Shown here: piece by piece, positions 8,555-18,441 of the stretch
How the letters are laid out: every line of letters starts with the position of its first letter
Numbering within the stretch: the first letter of the stretch is position 1
NCBI GenBank assembly: GCA_028280195.1
Contig: JANQMH010000052.1
Span: 1 to 64,000, forward strand
Source: Exilibacterium sp.
GTDB taxonomy: Bacteria > Pseudomonadota > Gammaproteobacteria > Pseudomonadales > Cellvibrionaceae
Direction: 5' to 3'
Length of the DNA stretch: 64,000 nt
Notes under the pieces: generated by a model
What the model saw: the letters and a program-made list of their open reading frames with translations, nothing else
Database searches by the model: none
What the model was told of the DNA's origin: nothing
Translations under genes and position numbers: made by a program

Positions 8555-11278
8555 TCAGGCCGCCGCCAGCCGCCGCAGTACGTAGTGCAGAATGCCGCCA
8601 TGGCGATAATAGTCCCATTCACTGGGCGTATCGATCCGCACCCGCACTTCGAACTCGATCCCCTGCCCGTCGCCTTTTGTCGCGGTGACAGTGAGCCTGT
8701 CCGGCTCGGCCTCGATATCGCCGAGGGAGAAAAACTCCTCGCCGCTCAGGCCCAGGCTGTCGGCACTGTCGCCCTCGCGAAACTGCAGCGGCAGCACGCC
8801 AAAGCCGACCAGGTTGGAGCGGTGAATGCGCTCGAAGCTCTCGGCAATGACCGCGCCGATACCGAGCAGCCTGGTGCCCTTGGCGGCCCAGTCGCGGCTC
8901 GAGCCGGTGCCGTACTCCTTGCCCGCCAGCACCACCAGCGGTGTCTCGTCACGCTGGTAGCGCATCGCCGCCTCGTAAATGGTGGTAACGCCGCCATCCG
9001 GCAGATAGCGGGTGAAGCCGCCTTCCGTGCCCGGTGCAAGCTGGTTGCGCAGGCGGGTATTGGCAAAGGTACCGCGCATCATCACCTCGTGGTTGCCGCG
9101 GCGCGAGCCGAGGCTGTTGAAGTCCCTGGGCTGCACGCCCTGCTGTTGCAGGTATTGCCCGGCCGGGCTGTCGGGGTGAATGGCGCCGGCCGGCGAAATA
9201 TGATCGGTGGTAATCGAATCGCCGACTTTGACGATGCAGCGGGCATTGCGGATCGCCGTTAGCGGCGCCGGTTGCGCCGGCATGCCGGCAAAGTACGGCG
9301 GATTTTTTACATAGCTCGAATCGGGCCAGCTGTAGGTATCGCCCTCGGGCACCGGCAGCGCGCGCCACTGCTCGGTGCCGTGAAAAACATCGGCGTAACG
9401 CTCGCGGTAAAGCGGCGCCGAAATGGTAGTGGCAATCAGCGCGTTGATCTCCTCCTGGCTGGGCCAGATATCTTTCAGGTAGACCTCGGCGCCGTCCCTG
9501 TCCCGCCCCAGCGGTTCTCTGGTCAAATCGACCAGCAGGGTGCCGGCCAGCGCATAGGCGACCACCAGCGGCGGTGAGGCCAGGTAGTTGGCCCTCACCT
9601 CCTGGTGAATGCGACCCTCGAAATTGCGGTTGCCGGAAAGCACCGAGCAGACCGTCAAACCGCCCTCGCCGATGGCGCGGCTGACCGGCTGCGGCAGGGG
9701 CCCGGAATTGCCGATGCAGGTGGTACAGCCAAAGCCGACCAGATCGAATCCCAGCGCCTGCAGGGGCTCGAGCAGGCCGGCATTCTGCAGATAGGCCGGC
9801 ACTACCTGCGAGCCCGGCGCCAGTGAGGTTTTTACCCAGGGCTTGGTACTCAAGCCGCGCTCGCGCGCCTTGCTCGCCACCAGCCCGGCCGCCAGCATCA
9901 CCGCCGGGTTGGAGGTATTGGTACAGGAGGTAATGGCGGCGATCACCACATCGCCGTGCTTTAACCAGTGCTGTTCGCCGCCGATCTCCATCGCCACCGC
10001 GCCGTCCGGCCGTGCCGCCGGCGCCGCACCGTGTCCGCCCTCATCGGCAAAGCGCGCCTGCGAAGTGTCCTCCACCGTGCCGATATTCAATTGCAGATGA
10101 TCGTGAAAGGCCTGCTTGGCACTGCTCAAGGGCACCCGGTCCTGGGGCCGCTTGGGGCCGGCCAGGCTGGGCACCACAGCGCCGAGATCGAGCGCCAGAT
10201 AGTCGCTGTAGACCGCCGCCGCGGCGCCGTCCTCTCGCCACAGGCCCTGCGCTTTGGCATAGGTTTCAACCAGCTCGATGCGCTCCTCACTGCGACCGCT
10301 GAGGCGCAGATAGGACAGGGTTTCCCCGTCGATGGGAAAGATGCCGCAGGTGGCGCCGTACTCCGGCGCCATATTGGCGATAGTGGCGCGGTCGGCCAGC
10401 GGCAGATTCGACAGACCATCGCCGTAAAACTCGACAAACTTGCCCACCACCCCCCGCTCGCGCAGCATCTGCACCACGGTCAATACCAGGTCGGTGGCCG
10501 TCGCCCCCTCCGGCAGCCGGCCCTCGAGCTTGAAACCGACCACCTGCGGCAACAGCATGCTGATGGGCTGGCCGAGCATGGCGGCCTCGGCCTCGATGCC
10601 GCCCACGCCCCAGCCCAGTACACCCAGGCCGTTGATCATGGTGGTGTGGGAGTCGGTGCCCACCAGCGTATCCGGATAGACAAAGGTTTCACCGCCGACG
10701 GTTTTACTGGTGACCACCTGCGCCAGATGTTCGAGGTTGACCTGGTGGACGATACCGGTGCCGGGCGGTACCACGCGGAAGTTGGAAAACGCCTTTTGCC
10801 CCCAGCGCAAAAACTGATAGCGCTCGCGGTTGCGTTCAAACTCTTTCTCCGTATTCAGCTGCAGGGCGTCGGCGCTGGCAAAGTGATCCACCATCACCGA
10901 GTGATCGATAACCAAATCCACAGGCTCCAGCGGGTTAATACGCTGCGGCTCACCGCCCAGTTGGACAATGGCCTCGCGCATGGCCGCCAGATCCACCACC
11001 GCCGGCACACCGGTAAAATCCTGCAGCACCACCCGCGCCGGGGTAAAGGCGATTTGCGCGCTCGGCTCGGCCTCGGCCTGCCACTGGCACAGGGTTTCGA
11101 TATCGGCCGCGGTGACCTGTTTGCCGTCCTCCCGGCGCAGCAGGTTTTCCAATAGGATTTTCAGGCTGAACGGCAGGCGCTGTAGATCGAAACGAGCGGC
11201 CAGCTTATTGAGATCAAAGAACTGGTATTGTGCAGTATTCAGCGCTAAGGAATTTCTGGTCCCGAATGTATCTGACAT
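8555..11278 (-). CDS. acnA: Aconitate hydratase A
   Basis: A 907-residue [4Fe-4S] enzyme isomerising citrate to isocitrate in the TCA cycle. The cluster cysteines are visible in TSCTNTSNP and [12 protein letters not shown]. The C-terminal swivel domain carries '[15 protein letters not shown]', a substrate-binding signature. Full family length. The N-terminus '[20 protein letters not shown]' matches AcnA/IRP1-type rather than AcnB. Stands as its own unit; about 270 bp separate it from the XRE-cupin regulator upstream, and I see no clear regulatory site there. A very long antisense frame inside is a GC-driven shadow. Confidence 0.97.
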   Translation of the reverse strand: MSDTFGTRNSLALNTAQYQFFDLNKLAARFDLQRLPFSLKILLENLLRREDGKQVTAADIETLCQWQAEAEPSAQIAFTPARVVLQDFTGVPAVVDLAAMREAIVQLGGEPQRINPLEPVDLVIDHSVMVDHFASADALQLNTEKEFERNRERYQFLRWGQKAFSNFRVVPPGTGIVHQVNLEHLAQVVTSKTVGGETFVYPDTLVGTDSHTTMINGLGVLGWGVGGIEAEAAMLGQPISMLLPQVVGFKLEGRLPEGATATDLVLTVVQMLRERGVVGKFVEFYGDGLSNLPLADRATIANMAPEYGATCGIFPIDGETLSYLRLSGRSEERIELVETYAKAQGLWREDGAAAAVYSDYLALDLGAVVPSLAGPKRPQDRVPLSSAKQAFHDHLQLNIGTVEDTSQARFADEGGHGAAPAARPDGAVAMEIGGEQHWLKHGDVVIAAITSCTNTSNPAVMLAAGLVASKARERGLSTKPWVKTSLAPGSQVVPAYLQNAGLLEPLQALGFDLVGFGCTTCIGNSGPLPQPVSRAIGEGGLTVCSVLSGNRNFEGRIHQEVRANYLASPPLVVAYALAGTLLVDLTREPLGRDRDGAEVYLKDIWPSQEEINALIATTISAPLYRERYADVFHGTEQWRALPVPEGDTYSWPDSSYVKNPPYFAGMPAQPAPLTAIRNARCIVKVGDSITTDHISPAGAIHPDSPAGQYLQQQGVQPRDFNSLGSRRGNHEVMMRGTFANTRLRNQLAPGTEGGFTRYLPDGGVTTIYEAAMRYQRDETPLVVLAGKEYGTGSSRDWAAKGTRLLGIGAVIAESFERIHRSNLVGFGVLPLQFREGDSADSLGLSGEEFFSLGDIEAEPDRLTVTATKGDGQGIEFEVRVRIDTPSEWDYYRHGGILHYVLRRLAAA

Positions 11279-11552
11279 ATCATACCTCGCTTGACGGCCT
11301 GGAGTTTGCCGTTATAACTGCAGTGGCTGTACCGCTGACAGTAATCGTATAACGGCTGGCCGCCGGCACTGGCTGAGCACCGGCGGCCGAAAGGGTATTG
11401 GCAGGGCAGGTAAAGATAGCACTTGTTTTTAAGCCCGCGCAACCGCAGGGAACTTTGCAACCACTGCCCCAAAGGCGGCGTGACCAGAAGCGGTTTCACA
11501 ACTCTCAACCGCGCTGTCAATGCCGCCCGCAACTGGCCTGCCGGCGTTGCGC

Positions 11553-12101
11553 TCAAAAACTCGGCGGTGTACAGGCGCTGATCAATTCGCAGACTTCGCG
11601 CCCGGGATTTTTGAAACGGTGCGGCTGCGCACTGCTGAAGTAATAGGCGTCCCCCGCCTTCAGCACTTTGCTGCGGTCGCCGACCGTTACCTCGAGGCGG
11701 CCGCTTAAAATAATGCCGCACTCCTCGCCCTCGTGGGTAATGGCGTGCTTGCCGGTATGGACACCGGGCTGATAGCGCTCGTGCATCAGTTGAATCGCCT
11801 TGTGGCGCAGGTTGCCGCCGACCTGGCGATAGGAAATACCGCCGTCAACCAGTTCCATCAGCTCATCGGCGGCGAAAAACACTTTTTCGGCACAGTCGAA
11901 TTCATCGGAGAAAAAGTCGCTGAGGCTGATCGGAATGCCGTCCAGCACCCGCTTCAACATGCCCACGGTTGGGTTTAAGGTGCCGGACTCAATCTGCGAA
12001 ATAGTGGCATTGGCTACGCCGGAGGCCTTGGCCAATTGCCGCTGTGACAAACCCGCCTTGGTGCGCAGCGCCAGCAGGCGGGAGGCAACTTCCTGGTTCA
12101 T
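11553..12101 (-). CDS. XRE-family regulator with cupin domain (PuuR-like)
   Basis: A 182-residue regulator with a helix-turn-helix at residues 10-60 ('GLSQRQLAKASGVANATISQ', then 'IESGTLNPTVGMLKRVLDG') and a C-terminal cupin (110-180: 'HEGEECGIILSGRLEVTVGD', then 'AGDAYYFSSAQPHRFKNPG'). This two-domain layout is that of PuuR, which represses putrescine use in E. coli, and of related polyamine/amino-acid regulators. The nearby divergent transaminase and semialdehyde dehydrogenase genes fit such a target set, but the link is inference. ATG at 12101 chosen because it gives the standard N-terminus; a longer frame to 12146 is possible. Confidence 0.88.
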   Translation of the reverse strand: MNQEVASRLLALRTKAGLSQRQLAKASGVANATISQIESGTLNPTVGMLKRVLDGIPISLSDFFSDEFDCAEKVFFAADELMELVDGGISYRQVGGNLRHKAIQLMHERYQPGVHTGKHAITHEGEECGIILSGRLEVTVGDRSKVLKAGDAYYFSSAQPHRFKNPGREVCELISACTPPSF

Positions 12102-12381
12102 AAGCGATCTCGATGAGCGTTCAGGATAGCGAACATTCTGCGGCAACAGCCGGGCAGAATCAATTGCCGGTCAGCCATCCGCCGGCAATACCGCATCTGT
12201 GAGGGGCCGCCTATGGCTCAAACCCGTTCGGGTCAATCGGTGCGCGACTTGCGCACCGGCCGCCCGATTGCGGTACTATTCGACCTGTTGGGGCGGCGCT
12301 GGACGCTGCGGGATAAGAAGGATATTGCCGGCATTGCCGATATCCGACTGCGAAATACACTAACAGGAGCGAAGTCTTACA

Positions 12382-12726
12382 TTGTCAGCAGAAGAAGTGA
12401 AAACACTGACCTGGCTAGTGGCAGTGGTTATTGTGGGCCTCTCTTCATCCTGGTTCGTCCTGGTGATGCAGGCTTTCTTTGATGACAAGCGAATTGCGCT
12501 GGTCGGTTTTTCTGGCGGCGCGCTTGCCGCCCTGTCAATGGCGCTTTCCGAAACGCTTGCCCATATCATTCTGTCCATAGCCGCTGTGGTCAACCTGGGC
12601 TTCATCGCTATGTTTCTGTGGAAGAACTATAAAAAGCCGGTTATTTATCTGACATCACTGGTGTTTGTCGCCAGCCTGCTCGGCGGCGTCTGGCTATTCA
12701 GCACTTTTTCAGGGCAAATTGCCTGA
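12382..12726 (+). CDS. Small multi-pass membrane protein
   Basis: A 114-residue very hydrophobic protein with about three membrane helices (residues 10-30, 42-76 and 88-108). No family recognised. The start appears to be TTG at 12382, with GGAG some 13 bp upstream, which is longer than ideal, so the true start is uncertain. It lies alone between the XRE-cupin regulator (divergent) and the transaminase operon. Regular third-position usage and clean hydrophobic segments argue that it is real. Confidence 0.6.
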   Translation: MSAEEVKTLTWLVAVVIVGLSSSWFVLVMQAFFDDKRIALVGFSGGALAALSMALSETLAHIILSIAAVVNLGFIAMFLWKNYKKPVIYLTSLVFVASLLGGVWLFSTFSGQIA

Positions 12727-12973
12727 CCGCCATAAATCTTTGCGCTTAGCGTGAATGCAGCTGCTTCGTCTCAACCGGGGCAGCGACCCGCGAGCGGCGG
12801 TATGCAGCAGATAGTCTCCGGGTGTTTGGAATAGTAAACAAACCCAAGAAATAATCCATAAAAATCAATTAGTTAACAATTCAAAAGTAACCCGTTGTTT
12901 AACATCCCGTAACCCCCTTATGATGCGGCTCCACCCGACAGCCTTTGCCGACAACACCGCCTGGACATCAAAA

Positions 12974-14296
12974 ATGCCGCTGACACAACAACAAATCGAC
13001 GCTTACTGGATGCCGTTTACCGCCAACCGCGACTTTAAAAAGCAGCCCCGCTTGGTGGTGGGCGCCGAGGGCCACTACTACACCAGCGCCGACGGGCGCC
13101 GTATCTACGACTGCTTTTCAGGCCTGTGGTGCAGCGGCCTGGGCCACTGCCACCCGAAAATTGTCGCAGCGGTGCAGCGGCAGGTCGCCACCCTGGATTA
13201 CTGTATGGCGTTTCAGATGGGCGGTGAAAACAGCTTTCAACTGGCCGGCCAGCTCGCCGAATTTGCGCCGCCGGGATTCAATCACTGCTTTTTTACCGGT
13301 TCCGGTTCCGAGTCCGCCGATACCGCGCTGAAAATAGCCCTGGCCTACCACCGCGCCCAGGGCAACGCCCAGCGCAACCGGCTGGTGGGGCGCGAGCGCG
13401 GCTATCACGGTGTCAATTTCGGCGGTATCTCGGTGGGCGGCATCGGCCCCAATCGCAAAGTATTCAACGCCAACCTGATCAACAATGTCGACCACCTGCC
13501 CCATACACTCGATCTGCAGCACAACGCTTTCAGCAAAGGACAGCCGGCGTGGGGAGCCCACCTGGCCGACGAACTCGAACGCCTGGCCGCGCTGCACGAC
13601 GGCGGCAATATCGCCGCCGTGATAGTCGAGCCGGTGGCCGGCTCCACCGGCATTCTGCCGCCACCGGTGGCTTATCTGCAGCGCCTGCGGGAGATCTGCG
13701 ACCGGCACGGCATACTGCTGATTTTCGACGAGGTGATTACCGCCTTCGGGCGCGTCGGTGAGAACTTTGCGGCACAGCGCTTCGGTGTGATGCCCGATAT
13801 CATCACCACGGCAAAGGGTTTGACCAACGGCGTTATCCCCATGGGCGCAGTGCTGGTGCGCGACGGCATCTACGACGCCTTTATGCGCGGGCCCGAACAG
13901 TTGATCGAGCTGTTTCACGGCTATACCTATTCCGGCCATCCGGTGGCCGCCGCAGCCGGCCTGGCGACGCTGGATATCTATCGGCAGGAAGGCGTTATGG
14001 AGCAGGCGCGGGCGCTCGAGGCGCCATTTGAACAGGCGCTGCACAGTCTCGCCGACTGCCCCCATGTGATCGATATCAGAAACATTGGCCTGATGGGCGC
14101 GATCGAGCTGGCGCCGCGCGAGGGCGCCCCCGGCGCGCGCGGCCTGGAGGCTCACAAGCGCTGTTTCTGGGAGGAGGATATCGCCGTGCGCAACGGTATG
14201 GATATCTTGCAGTTTTCCCCCTTCCTCAACGCCGGCGCCGAAGATCTCGCCCGCGCGCTCGAAGCTGTCGGGCGCGTTTTGAAAACGATTCACTAG
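12974..14296 (+). CDS. bauA: Omega-amino acid:pyruvate transaminase (beta-alanine transaminase type)
   Basis: A 440-residue class-III PLP aminotransferase. Characteristic of the omega-amino acid:pyruvate group are the N-terminus 'LTQQQIDAYWMPFTANRDFK', 'GLWCSGLGHCHPKIV', 'IFDEVITAFGRVGENFA' and the PLP lysine in TTAKGLTNGV. These enzymes convert beta-alanine (and some polyamine-derived omega-amines) with pyruvate to malonate semialdehyde and alanine. I start at the ATG at 12974, matching the family N-terminus; an upstream ATG pair at 12920 is also in frame. A semialdehyde dehydrogenase follows 9 bp later, completing beta-alanine degradation to acetyl-CoA. Exact substrate is inferred. Confidence 0.88.
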   Translation: MPLTQQQIDAYWMPFTANRDFKKQPRLVVGAEGHYYTSADGRRIYDCFSGLWCSGLGHCHPKIVAAVQRQVATLDYCMAFQMGGENSFQLAGQLAEFAPPGFNHCFFTGSGSESADTALKIALAYHRAQGNAQRNRLVGRERGYHGVNFGGISVGGIGPNRKVFNANLINNVDHLPHTLDLQHNAFSKGQPAWGAHLADELERLAALHDGGNIAAVIVEPVAGSTGILPPPVAYLQRLREICDRHGILLIFDEVITAFGRVGENFAAQRFGVMPDIITTAKGLTNGVIPMGAVLVRDGIYDAFMRGPEQLIELFHGYTYSGHPVAAAAGLATLDIYRQEGVMEQARALEAPFEQALHSLADCPHVIDIRNIGLMGAIELAPREGAPGARGLEAHKRCFWEEDIAVRNGMDILQFSPFLNAGAEDLARALEAVGRVLKTIH

Positions 14297-14305
14297 GAGG
14301 CAAAC

Positions 14306-15805
14306 ATGACGTCTTTACTCGGCCACTATATCGACGGCCAAGCGCTAAGCGATAATGAGCGCACGGTCGGGGTAAGCAACCCGGCCAGCGCCGCCGTCGA
14401 AAAAAAACTCGCCATGGCCTCAGCGGCCACCGTTGCACGGGCGGTGGCTGCCGCTGAGGCGGCCTTTCCCGCCTGGCGCCGTACGCCGCCGTTAAAACGG
14501 GCGCGGATCATGTTCAACTTTCTGCAGTTACTGCAACAGCACGCCGAAGAAATTGTCGCCGCCATTACCGCCGAGCACGGCAAGTTGCTCGATGATGCCA
14601 TGGGTGAATTCACCCGCGGTGTCGAAGTGGTTGAATACGCCTGCGGCGCGCCGCAGCTGTTAAAAGGGGAGCACAGCAAGAACGTCGGGCCAGATATCGA
14701 CAGCTGGTCGGAGCTGCATCCCCTGGGTGTGGTGGCCGGTATTACCCCGTTCAACTTTCCGGCCATGGTGCCGATGTGGATGTTTCCGATGGCGCTGGTG
14801 TGCGGCAACACATTTGTGCTCAAGCCTTCGGAGAAAGCCCCGAGCGCAGCTTTGCTGCTGGCCCAGTTGTTGACACGGGCGGGCCTGCCGGACGGGGTGT
14901 TCAATGTGGTCAATGGCGACAAAGAAGCCGTCGACGCACTGCTGCATGACAAGCGGGTCAAGGCCGTCAGCTTTGTCGGCTCGACCCCCATTGCCGAATA
15001 TATCTACAGCACCGGCAGCGCCGGCGGCAAGCGCGTACAGGCGCTGGGCGGAGCCAAAAACCACGCCGTGGTAATGCCCGATGCGGACCTGGACAATGCG
15101 GTCAATGCCCTGATGGGCGCCGCCTACGGCTCCTGCGGCGAGCGTTGCATGGCGATTTCGGTGGTGGTCTGTGTCGGCGCCGGCACTGCCGATACGGTGG
15201 TGGAGAAATTGCGCCGGCGGCTGCAGGCGCTGAAGGTCGGTGCCGGCACCGACAGCGGCAACGATATGGGGCCGCTGGTTACCCGCGCCCATCTCGACAA
15301 GGTAAAAAGCTACGTCGATCTCGGCATTGCCGAAGGCGCGGCCCTGGTTGTCGATGGCCGTGATATCAGCGTCGCCGGCTACGAAGACGGCTTCTTTCTC
15401 GGCGGCTGCCTGTTCGACCGCGTAACGCCGGCGATGCGTATCTACCGGGAGGAAATTTTCGGCCCGGTACTGTGTGTGGTGCGGGTGGAGAACCAGGAGC
15501 AGGCGATGGCGCTGATTCACGACCACGAGTACGGCAACGGCACCTGCATATTTACCCGCGACGGCGAAGCGGCGCGCTATTTTACCGACAATGTGGAAGC
15601 CGGCATGGTGGGTGTCAATGTGCCGCTGCCGGTACCGGTAGCCTGCCACAGCTTCGGCGGCTGGAAACGCTCGCTGTTTGGCGATCTGCACGCCTACGGA
15701 CCCGACAGTGTGCGCTTCTATACCCGGCGCAAAACCGTTACCCAGCGCTGGCCCAGTGGCGGGGTGCGGGAGGGCGTGCAGTTTTCGTTTCCGAGCCATT
15801 CCTGA
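14306..15805 (+). CDS. mmsA: CoA-acylating methylmalonate/malonate semialdehyde dehydrogenase
   Basis: A 499-residue aldehyde dehydrogenase of the MmsA branch, which oxidises malonate semialdehyde or methylmalonate semialdehyde to acetyl-CoA or propionyl-CoA with NAD and CoA. Seen are 'GITPFNFPAMVPMWMFPMAL' (diagnostic for this branch), 'FVGSTPIAEYIYSTG' for NAD, the catalytic Cys in GSCGERCMA and the C-terminal 'CHSFGGWKRSLFGDLHAYG'. AGGAGG precedes the ATG, and the gene follows the transaminase directly. Together they form a two-step beta-alanine (or similar) catabolic operon. Full length. Confidence 0.95.
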   Translation: MTSLLGHYIDGQALSDNERTVGVSNPASAAVEKKLAMASAATVARAVAAAEAAFPAWRRTPPLKRARIMFNFLQLLQQHAEEIVAAITAEHGKLLDDAMGEFTRGVEVVEYACGAPQLLKGEHSKNVGPDIDSWSELHPLGVVAGITPFNFPAMVPMWMFPMALVCGNTFVLKPSEKAPSAALLLAQLLTRAGLPDGVFNVVNGDKEAVDALLHDKRVKAVSFVGSTPIAEYIYSTGSAGGKRVQALGGAKNHAVVMPDADLDNAVNALMGAAYGSCGERCMAISVVVCVGAGTADTVVEKLRRRLQALKVGAGTDSGNDMGPLVTRAHLDKVKSYVDLGIAEGAALVVDGRDISVAGYEDGFFLGGCLFDRVTPAMRIYREEIFGPVLCVVRVENQEQAMALIHDHEYGNGTCIFTRDGEAARYFTDNVEAGMVGVNVPLPVPVACHSFGGWKRSLFGDLHAYGPDSVRFYTRRKTVTQRWPSGGVREGVQFSFPSHS

Positions 15806-16063
15806 GGGTGGGGCCCGGCTTTGCAGGGTGGGCACTGCTTTGCTGTGTTGCGGCGCGCTACGGCAGGGCGCCGTACATCAAACTCGGGTCGGCGCGCATT
15901 GCGAGAGTGAAAAACTGGTCACTGTGAATAATTTATCTCAACGTAAAAATACAATCTGCCATATATGAGCCAGGCGATCTTTAAGTGCCGCTGGCAGCGG
16001 GTAGAAAGGGATTCAGCGCCACCACTGCGGCAGATGATTTAAGCGCTTGATTTAATCTTTCAC
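15806..16063. other. Intergenic region, no gene seen
   Basis: Between the mmsA stop and the CecR-like regulator. GC-rich near mmsA, then AT-rich towards 16 kb. I see no convincing open frame, RNA or strong terminator hairpin with a T-run; only the operator-like palindrome listed separately at the right edge. Confidence 0.5.
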
Positions 16064-16079
16064 TTGATTATATTATCAA
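16064..16079. promoter_or_regulatory. Inverted repeat TTGAT-N6-ATCAA, possible CecR-like operator
   Basis: The AT-rich inverted repeat TTGATTATATTATCAA ends 32 bp before the ATG of the TetR-family gene and overlaps possible -10 hexamers (TATATT/TATTAT). Placement is that of an autoregulatory operator. The assignment is inferred from position and symmetry only. Confidence 0.4.
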
Positions 16080-16111
16080 CGCCTGCCAGCACACTGTCCC
16101 TGTGAGCCCAA

Positions 16112-16819
16112 ATGCCCATCAAATCACTGGAGAAGCCCGACCAAAAGTTACTCGGCAAACGCGGCGAGGGCACTCGCTATGCACTGCTGATGGCCGGCCT
16201 GGAGCTGTTCGGTGAGTACGGTGTAAAAGCAACCAGCACGCGTATGCTGGCGGAGAGTTCCGGCACCAATGTCGCCGCCATCCCCTACTATTTCGGCAGC
16301 AAGGAAGGTCTGTACAAGGCCGTGGTCGGCTATATCGTCGAGCGCATGCGCGCCCATATCGGCGAACCCGGCAGAGAAGCTCAGCAAATGATGGAGGCCG
16401 GCAAGATCTCCAAAAAGCAGGCACGCGGTGCTCTGCAACAGCTGCTGGCGGCATTTGCAGGTGTTTTTGTCGAATCCGACGAACCGAAAGCCTGGGTGCG
16501 CATCGTCATGCGCGAACAGTCCCAACCCACTGAGGCCTTCGATATTCTCTACTACGGTCAAATGCAGCGCGTGCAGAAAATACTGGCCCGGCTGGTGGCG
16601 GTTGTCGTCGACCTCGACCCCGAAGGCGACGAGGCAAAACTTCGCGCCCACGCGCTGTTCAGTCAGATCCTCGGTTTTCTTGTCGCCCGCGAGGGCCTGC
16701 TGCGACAGCTGGGCAGCAAAACACTGCAGGAAAAACACGTCGGCATGATCTATCGGGTACTGAGCATGCATATTGACGCCTGCCTGAAAGCACCTGCCCT
16801 GAGCGAGGAAGAACCTTGA
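16112..16819 (+). CDS. TetR-family regulator, CecR (YbiH)-like
   Basis: A 235-residue repressor. The HTH covers residues 20-70 ('GEGTRYALLMAGLELFGEYG', then 'IPYYFGSKEGLYKAVVGYI'), and the C-terminal half resembles the CecR/DUF1956 ligand domain ('VRIVMREQSQPTEAFDILYY'). E. coli CecR controls export functions linked to antibiotic susceptibility, usually next to an HlyD-ABC export operon. Here no such operon follows: the next gene is a PEP-CTERM protein 440 bp away, so the targets are probably elsewhere. An inverted repeat just upstream suggests autoregulation. Confidence 0.85.
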   Translation: MPIKSLEKPDQKLLGKRGEGTRYALLMAGLELFGEYGVKATSTRMLAESSGTNVAAIPYYFGSKEGLYKAVVGYIVERMRAHIGEPGREAQQMMEAGKISKKQARGALQQLLAAFAGVFVESDEPKAWVRIVMREQSQPTEAFDILYYGQMQRVQKILARLVAVVVDLDPEGDEAKLRAHALFSQILGFLVAREGLLRQLGSKTLQEKHVGMIYRVLSMHIDACLKAPALSEEEP

Positions 16820-17259
16820 AAACTTATCCTCACCGCGCTGCCGGCAAGCGCGCCGGTGGTGACGCAGCCGGCCACGGCATAAACGCCGGCTTATTTAAGG
16901 CGATAATACTGTAGCCATAGCCCGGCAAAAAAACCGGCAGTTAAAAGCCGCTTGCGGGTCAGGCCTGTGAAAAAGCGCCGGGAAAATTTTGACTTCATCA
17001 GCTGGCAACAAGCCGACATAAATCGTCTTTTGTGACAAGCTCCGCTGACATATAGAAAAAATATATTCTGCGCTTGTGCCCGACTCATAACAGCGCACTC
17101 CACAGCATCGGTACTGTCGGAATTCTGTACATCCAAATCGAAGCAGATAAAACGCTATTCGCCTAACTGTTTGAATCATAAATCGAAGTTAACAGTGGAC
17201 TAAAACTTGCCTCTACCAAGCCGGATCTATTCTGTTCGCAAAACATCAGGGAGAAGGTA
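16820..17259. other. Intergenic region upstream of PEP-CTERM gene
   Basis: No supported gene. Short minus-strand frames here lack homology-like features. The right end holds the leader of the PEP-CTERM gene, with a strong GGGAGAAGG ribosome site just before its ATG. No clear terminator or operator recognised. Confidence 0.5.
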
Positions 17260-17955
17260 ATGATAAAACAGATACTGGTCGCCGTTTTAACCCTCGCAGC
17301 CATCACCGTGCAGGCCTCAGTTGTGCGGATTGGCGACAGAGAGTGGCGACAGCTGACAGACACCGCCGGGTTTATTTACAGTGACCTGGCATCGATTTAC
17401 GACACCGCAAGCGGCCAGTTGTCGGGCACGACTACCACGCTCAATCTTTTCTCAACCGAGGTGGATTTCGCCGGCTGGACCTGGGCCAGTCTGGACGACA
17501 CCCTGGATATGATAGCGACAATTCCCGGCCACAGCTTGACGCCGGGAATGAGCGCAGACCAAACCACACTGGGTGACTTTTTTTCCCAGTCGTTTGAAAT
17601 CACCAGCATAGAACACGACACCGACTGGTTTTACGAGGAAATATGGACCGGTATGACGCGGGACCCGGTCGGCGCTGACGGCGCCGCGGTGGAAGTGAGC
17701 CGCCTCACCGATATCGACTGGAGCCAGTGCCAGTTCGACCCCGACGACTGTCCGGCCCAAGCCAGGACCGCTACCGATACCCTGGCACTGACACCGCCGC
17801 AGCACCTGGATGAGTTTGAATTCGGTTTCTGGCTCTACCGCGATGTCATTGACGTACCGGAACCGGAAAGCGGCGCCCTGCTGATGCTGGGCATAGCCAT
17901 TCTCGCCGCAGCCAGACTTGGCCGCAGGCGCAAGGCGCGCGCGGTCACTGTGTAA
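17260..17955 (+). CDS. PEP-CTERM sorting-domain exported protein
   Basis: A 231-residue secreted protein: signal peptide at residues 1-20 (MIKQILVAVLTLAAITVQAS), a globular middle with 'WRQLTDTAGFIYSDLASIYD'-type sequence, and a C-terminal PEP-CTERM signal: VPEPES, a hydrophobic helix (GALLMLGIAILAAARLG) and a basic tail (RRRKARA). Such proteins are processed by exosortase (EpsH family) in organisms that make exopolysaccharide, so an exosortase should exist elsewhere in this genome. The middle domain resembles PEP-CTERM proteins of unknown function. Strong ribosome site. Stands alone. Confidence 0.85.
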   Translation: MIKQILVAVLTLAAITVQASVVRIGDREWRQLTDTAGFIYSDLASIYDTASGQLSGTTTTLNLFSTEVDFAGWTWASLDDTLDMIATIPGHSLTPGMSADQTTLGDFFSQSFEITSIEHDTDWFYEEIWTGMTRDPVGADGAAVEVSRLTDIDWSQCQFDPDDCPAQARTATDTLALTPPQHLDEFEFGFWLYRDVIDVPEPESGALLMLGIAILAAARLGRRRKARAVTV

Positions 17956-17966
17956 CCGGCTGCACC

Positions 17967-18052
17967 GGAACGGGCTGGCGAGCCCGTTCCACAACCGTGT
18001 TGGGCGGGCACCCACCGCTCCCCATTCCTCATTCCCCTGGAGTGGTGGGTGC
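17967..18052. terminator. Two perfect or near-perfect hairpins after the PEP-CTERM gene
   Basis: First hairpin: a 10-bp perfect stem GGAACGGGCT / AGCCCGTTCC with loop GGCG (17967-17990). Second: a 14-bp stem with one mismatch, 18008-18021 against 18039-18052. Neither is followed by a T-run on the plus strand, so they may be transcript-end stabilisers or weak terminators rather than classic intrinsic terminators. Confidence 0.5.
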
Positions 18053-18157
18053 TTGGCTCAATTTCCCCTGTCACCCGAAACCGCCACAGTGCCGTCAATT
18101 GCGCAGCGCACGTTATCAAAGCGCCTGCGTAACACGGGCAGACTCAGCATTCCCATA

Positions 18158-18235
18158 GTGGCTTAACGGCCTATAGTTGCTTGACGGCTAGTTGCTTGAC
18201 GGATAGCTGCTCGACGGAAAGTTGCTTAACGGCAC
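18158..18235. repeat. Imperfect 15-bp tandem repeat, five units
   Basis: Four 15-bp units of consensus GTTGCTTGACGGATA occupy 18176-18235, preceded by a diverged 18-bp unit at 18158-18175. Units differ at a few positions, so the array is not a very recent expansion. It lies about 200 bp upstream of the molybdopterin oxidoreductase gene. Function unknown. Confidence 0.85.
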
Positions 18236-18280
18236 TTTTGGTGATAAATTGCCGAACCATAAGTTCCATTATGAAACTAA

Positions 18281-18308
18281 CTGTGGTTTACAAGCTGTGG
18301 TTTACAAG
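18281..18308. repeat. Perfect 14-bp tandem duplication
   Basis: CTGTGGTTTACAAG occurs twice head to tail, about 130 bp upstream of the molybdopterin oxidoreductase start. It could be a duplicated regulator site or simple slippage. Confidence 0.85.
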
Positions 18309-18441
18309 TAGCCGGGTTTTGTCAGTAATTGGCCTGTAATAAACAGGAATTTCATCAGCATTATCAATAAACCAATGCTGGATATCGCCTATCAAGGGTA
18401 ATCGACCGCACCGCCAACTCAGTCCACAGGAGATTTTCGCT

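Noticed and set aside
9968-11155. A 395-codon frame antisense to acnA
   Set aside because: Shadow frame over a fully recognised enzyme; His/Gln/Arg-rich nonsense composition.
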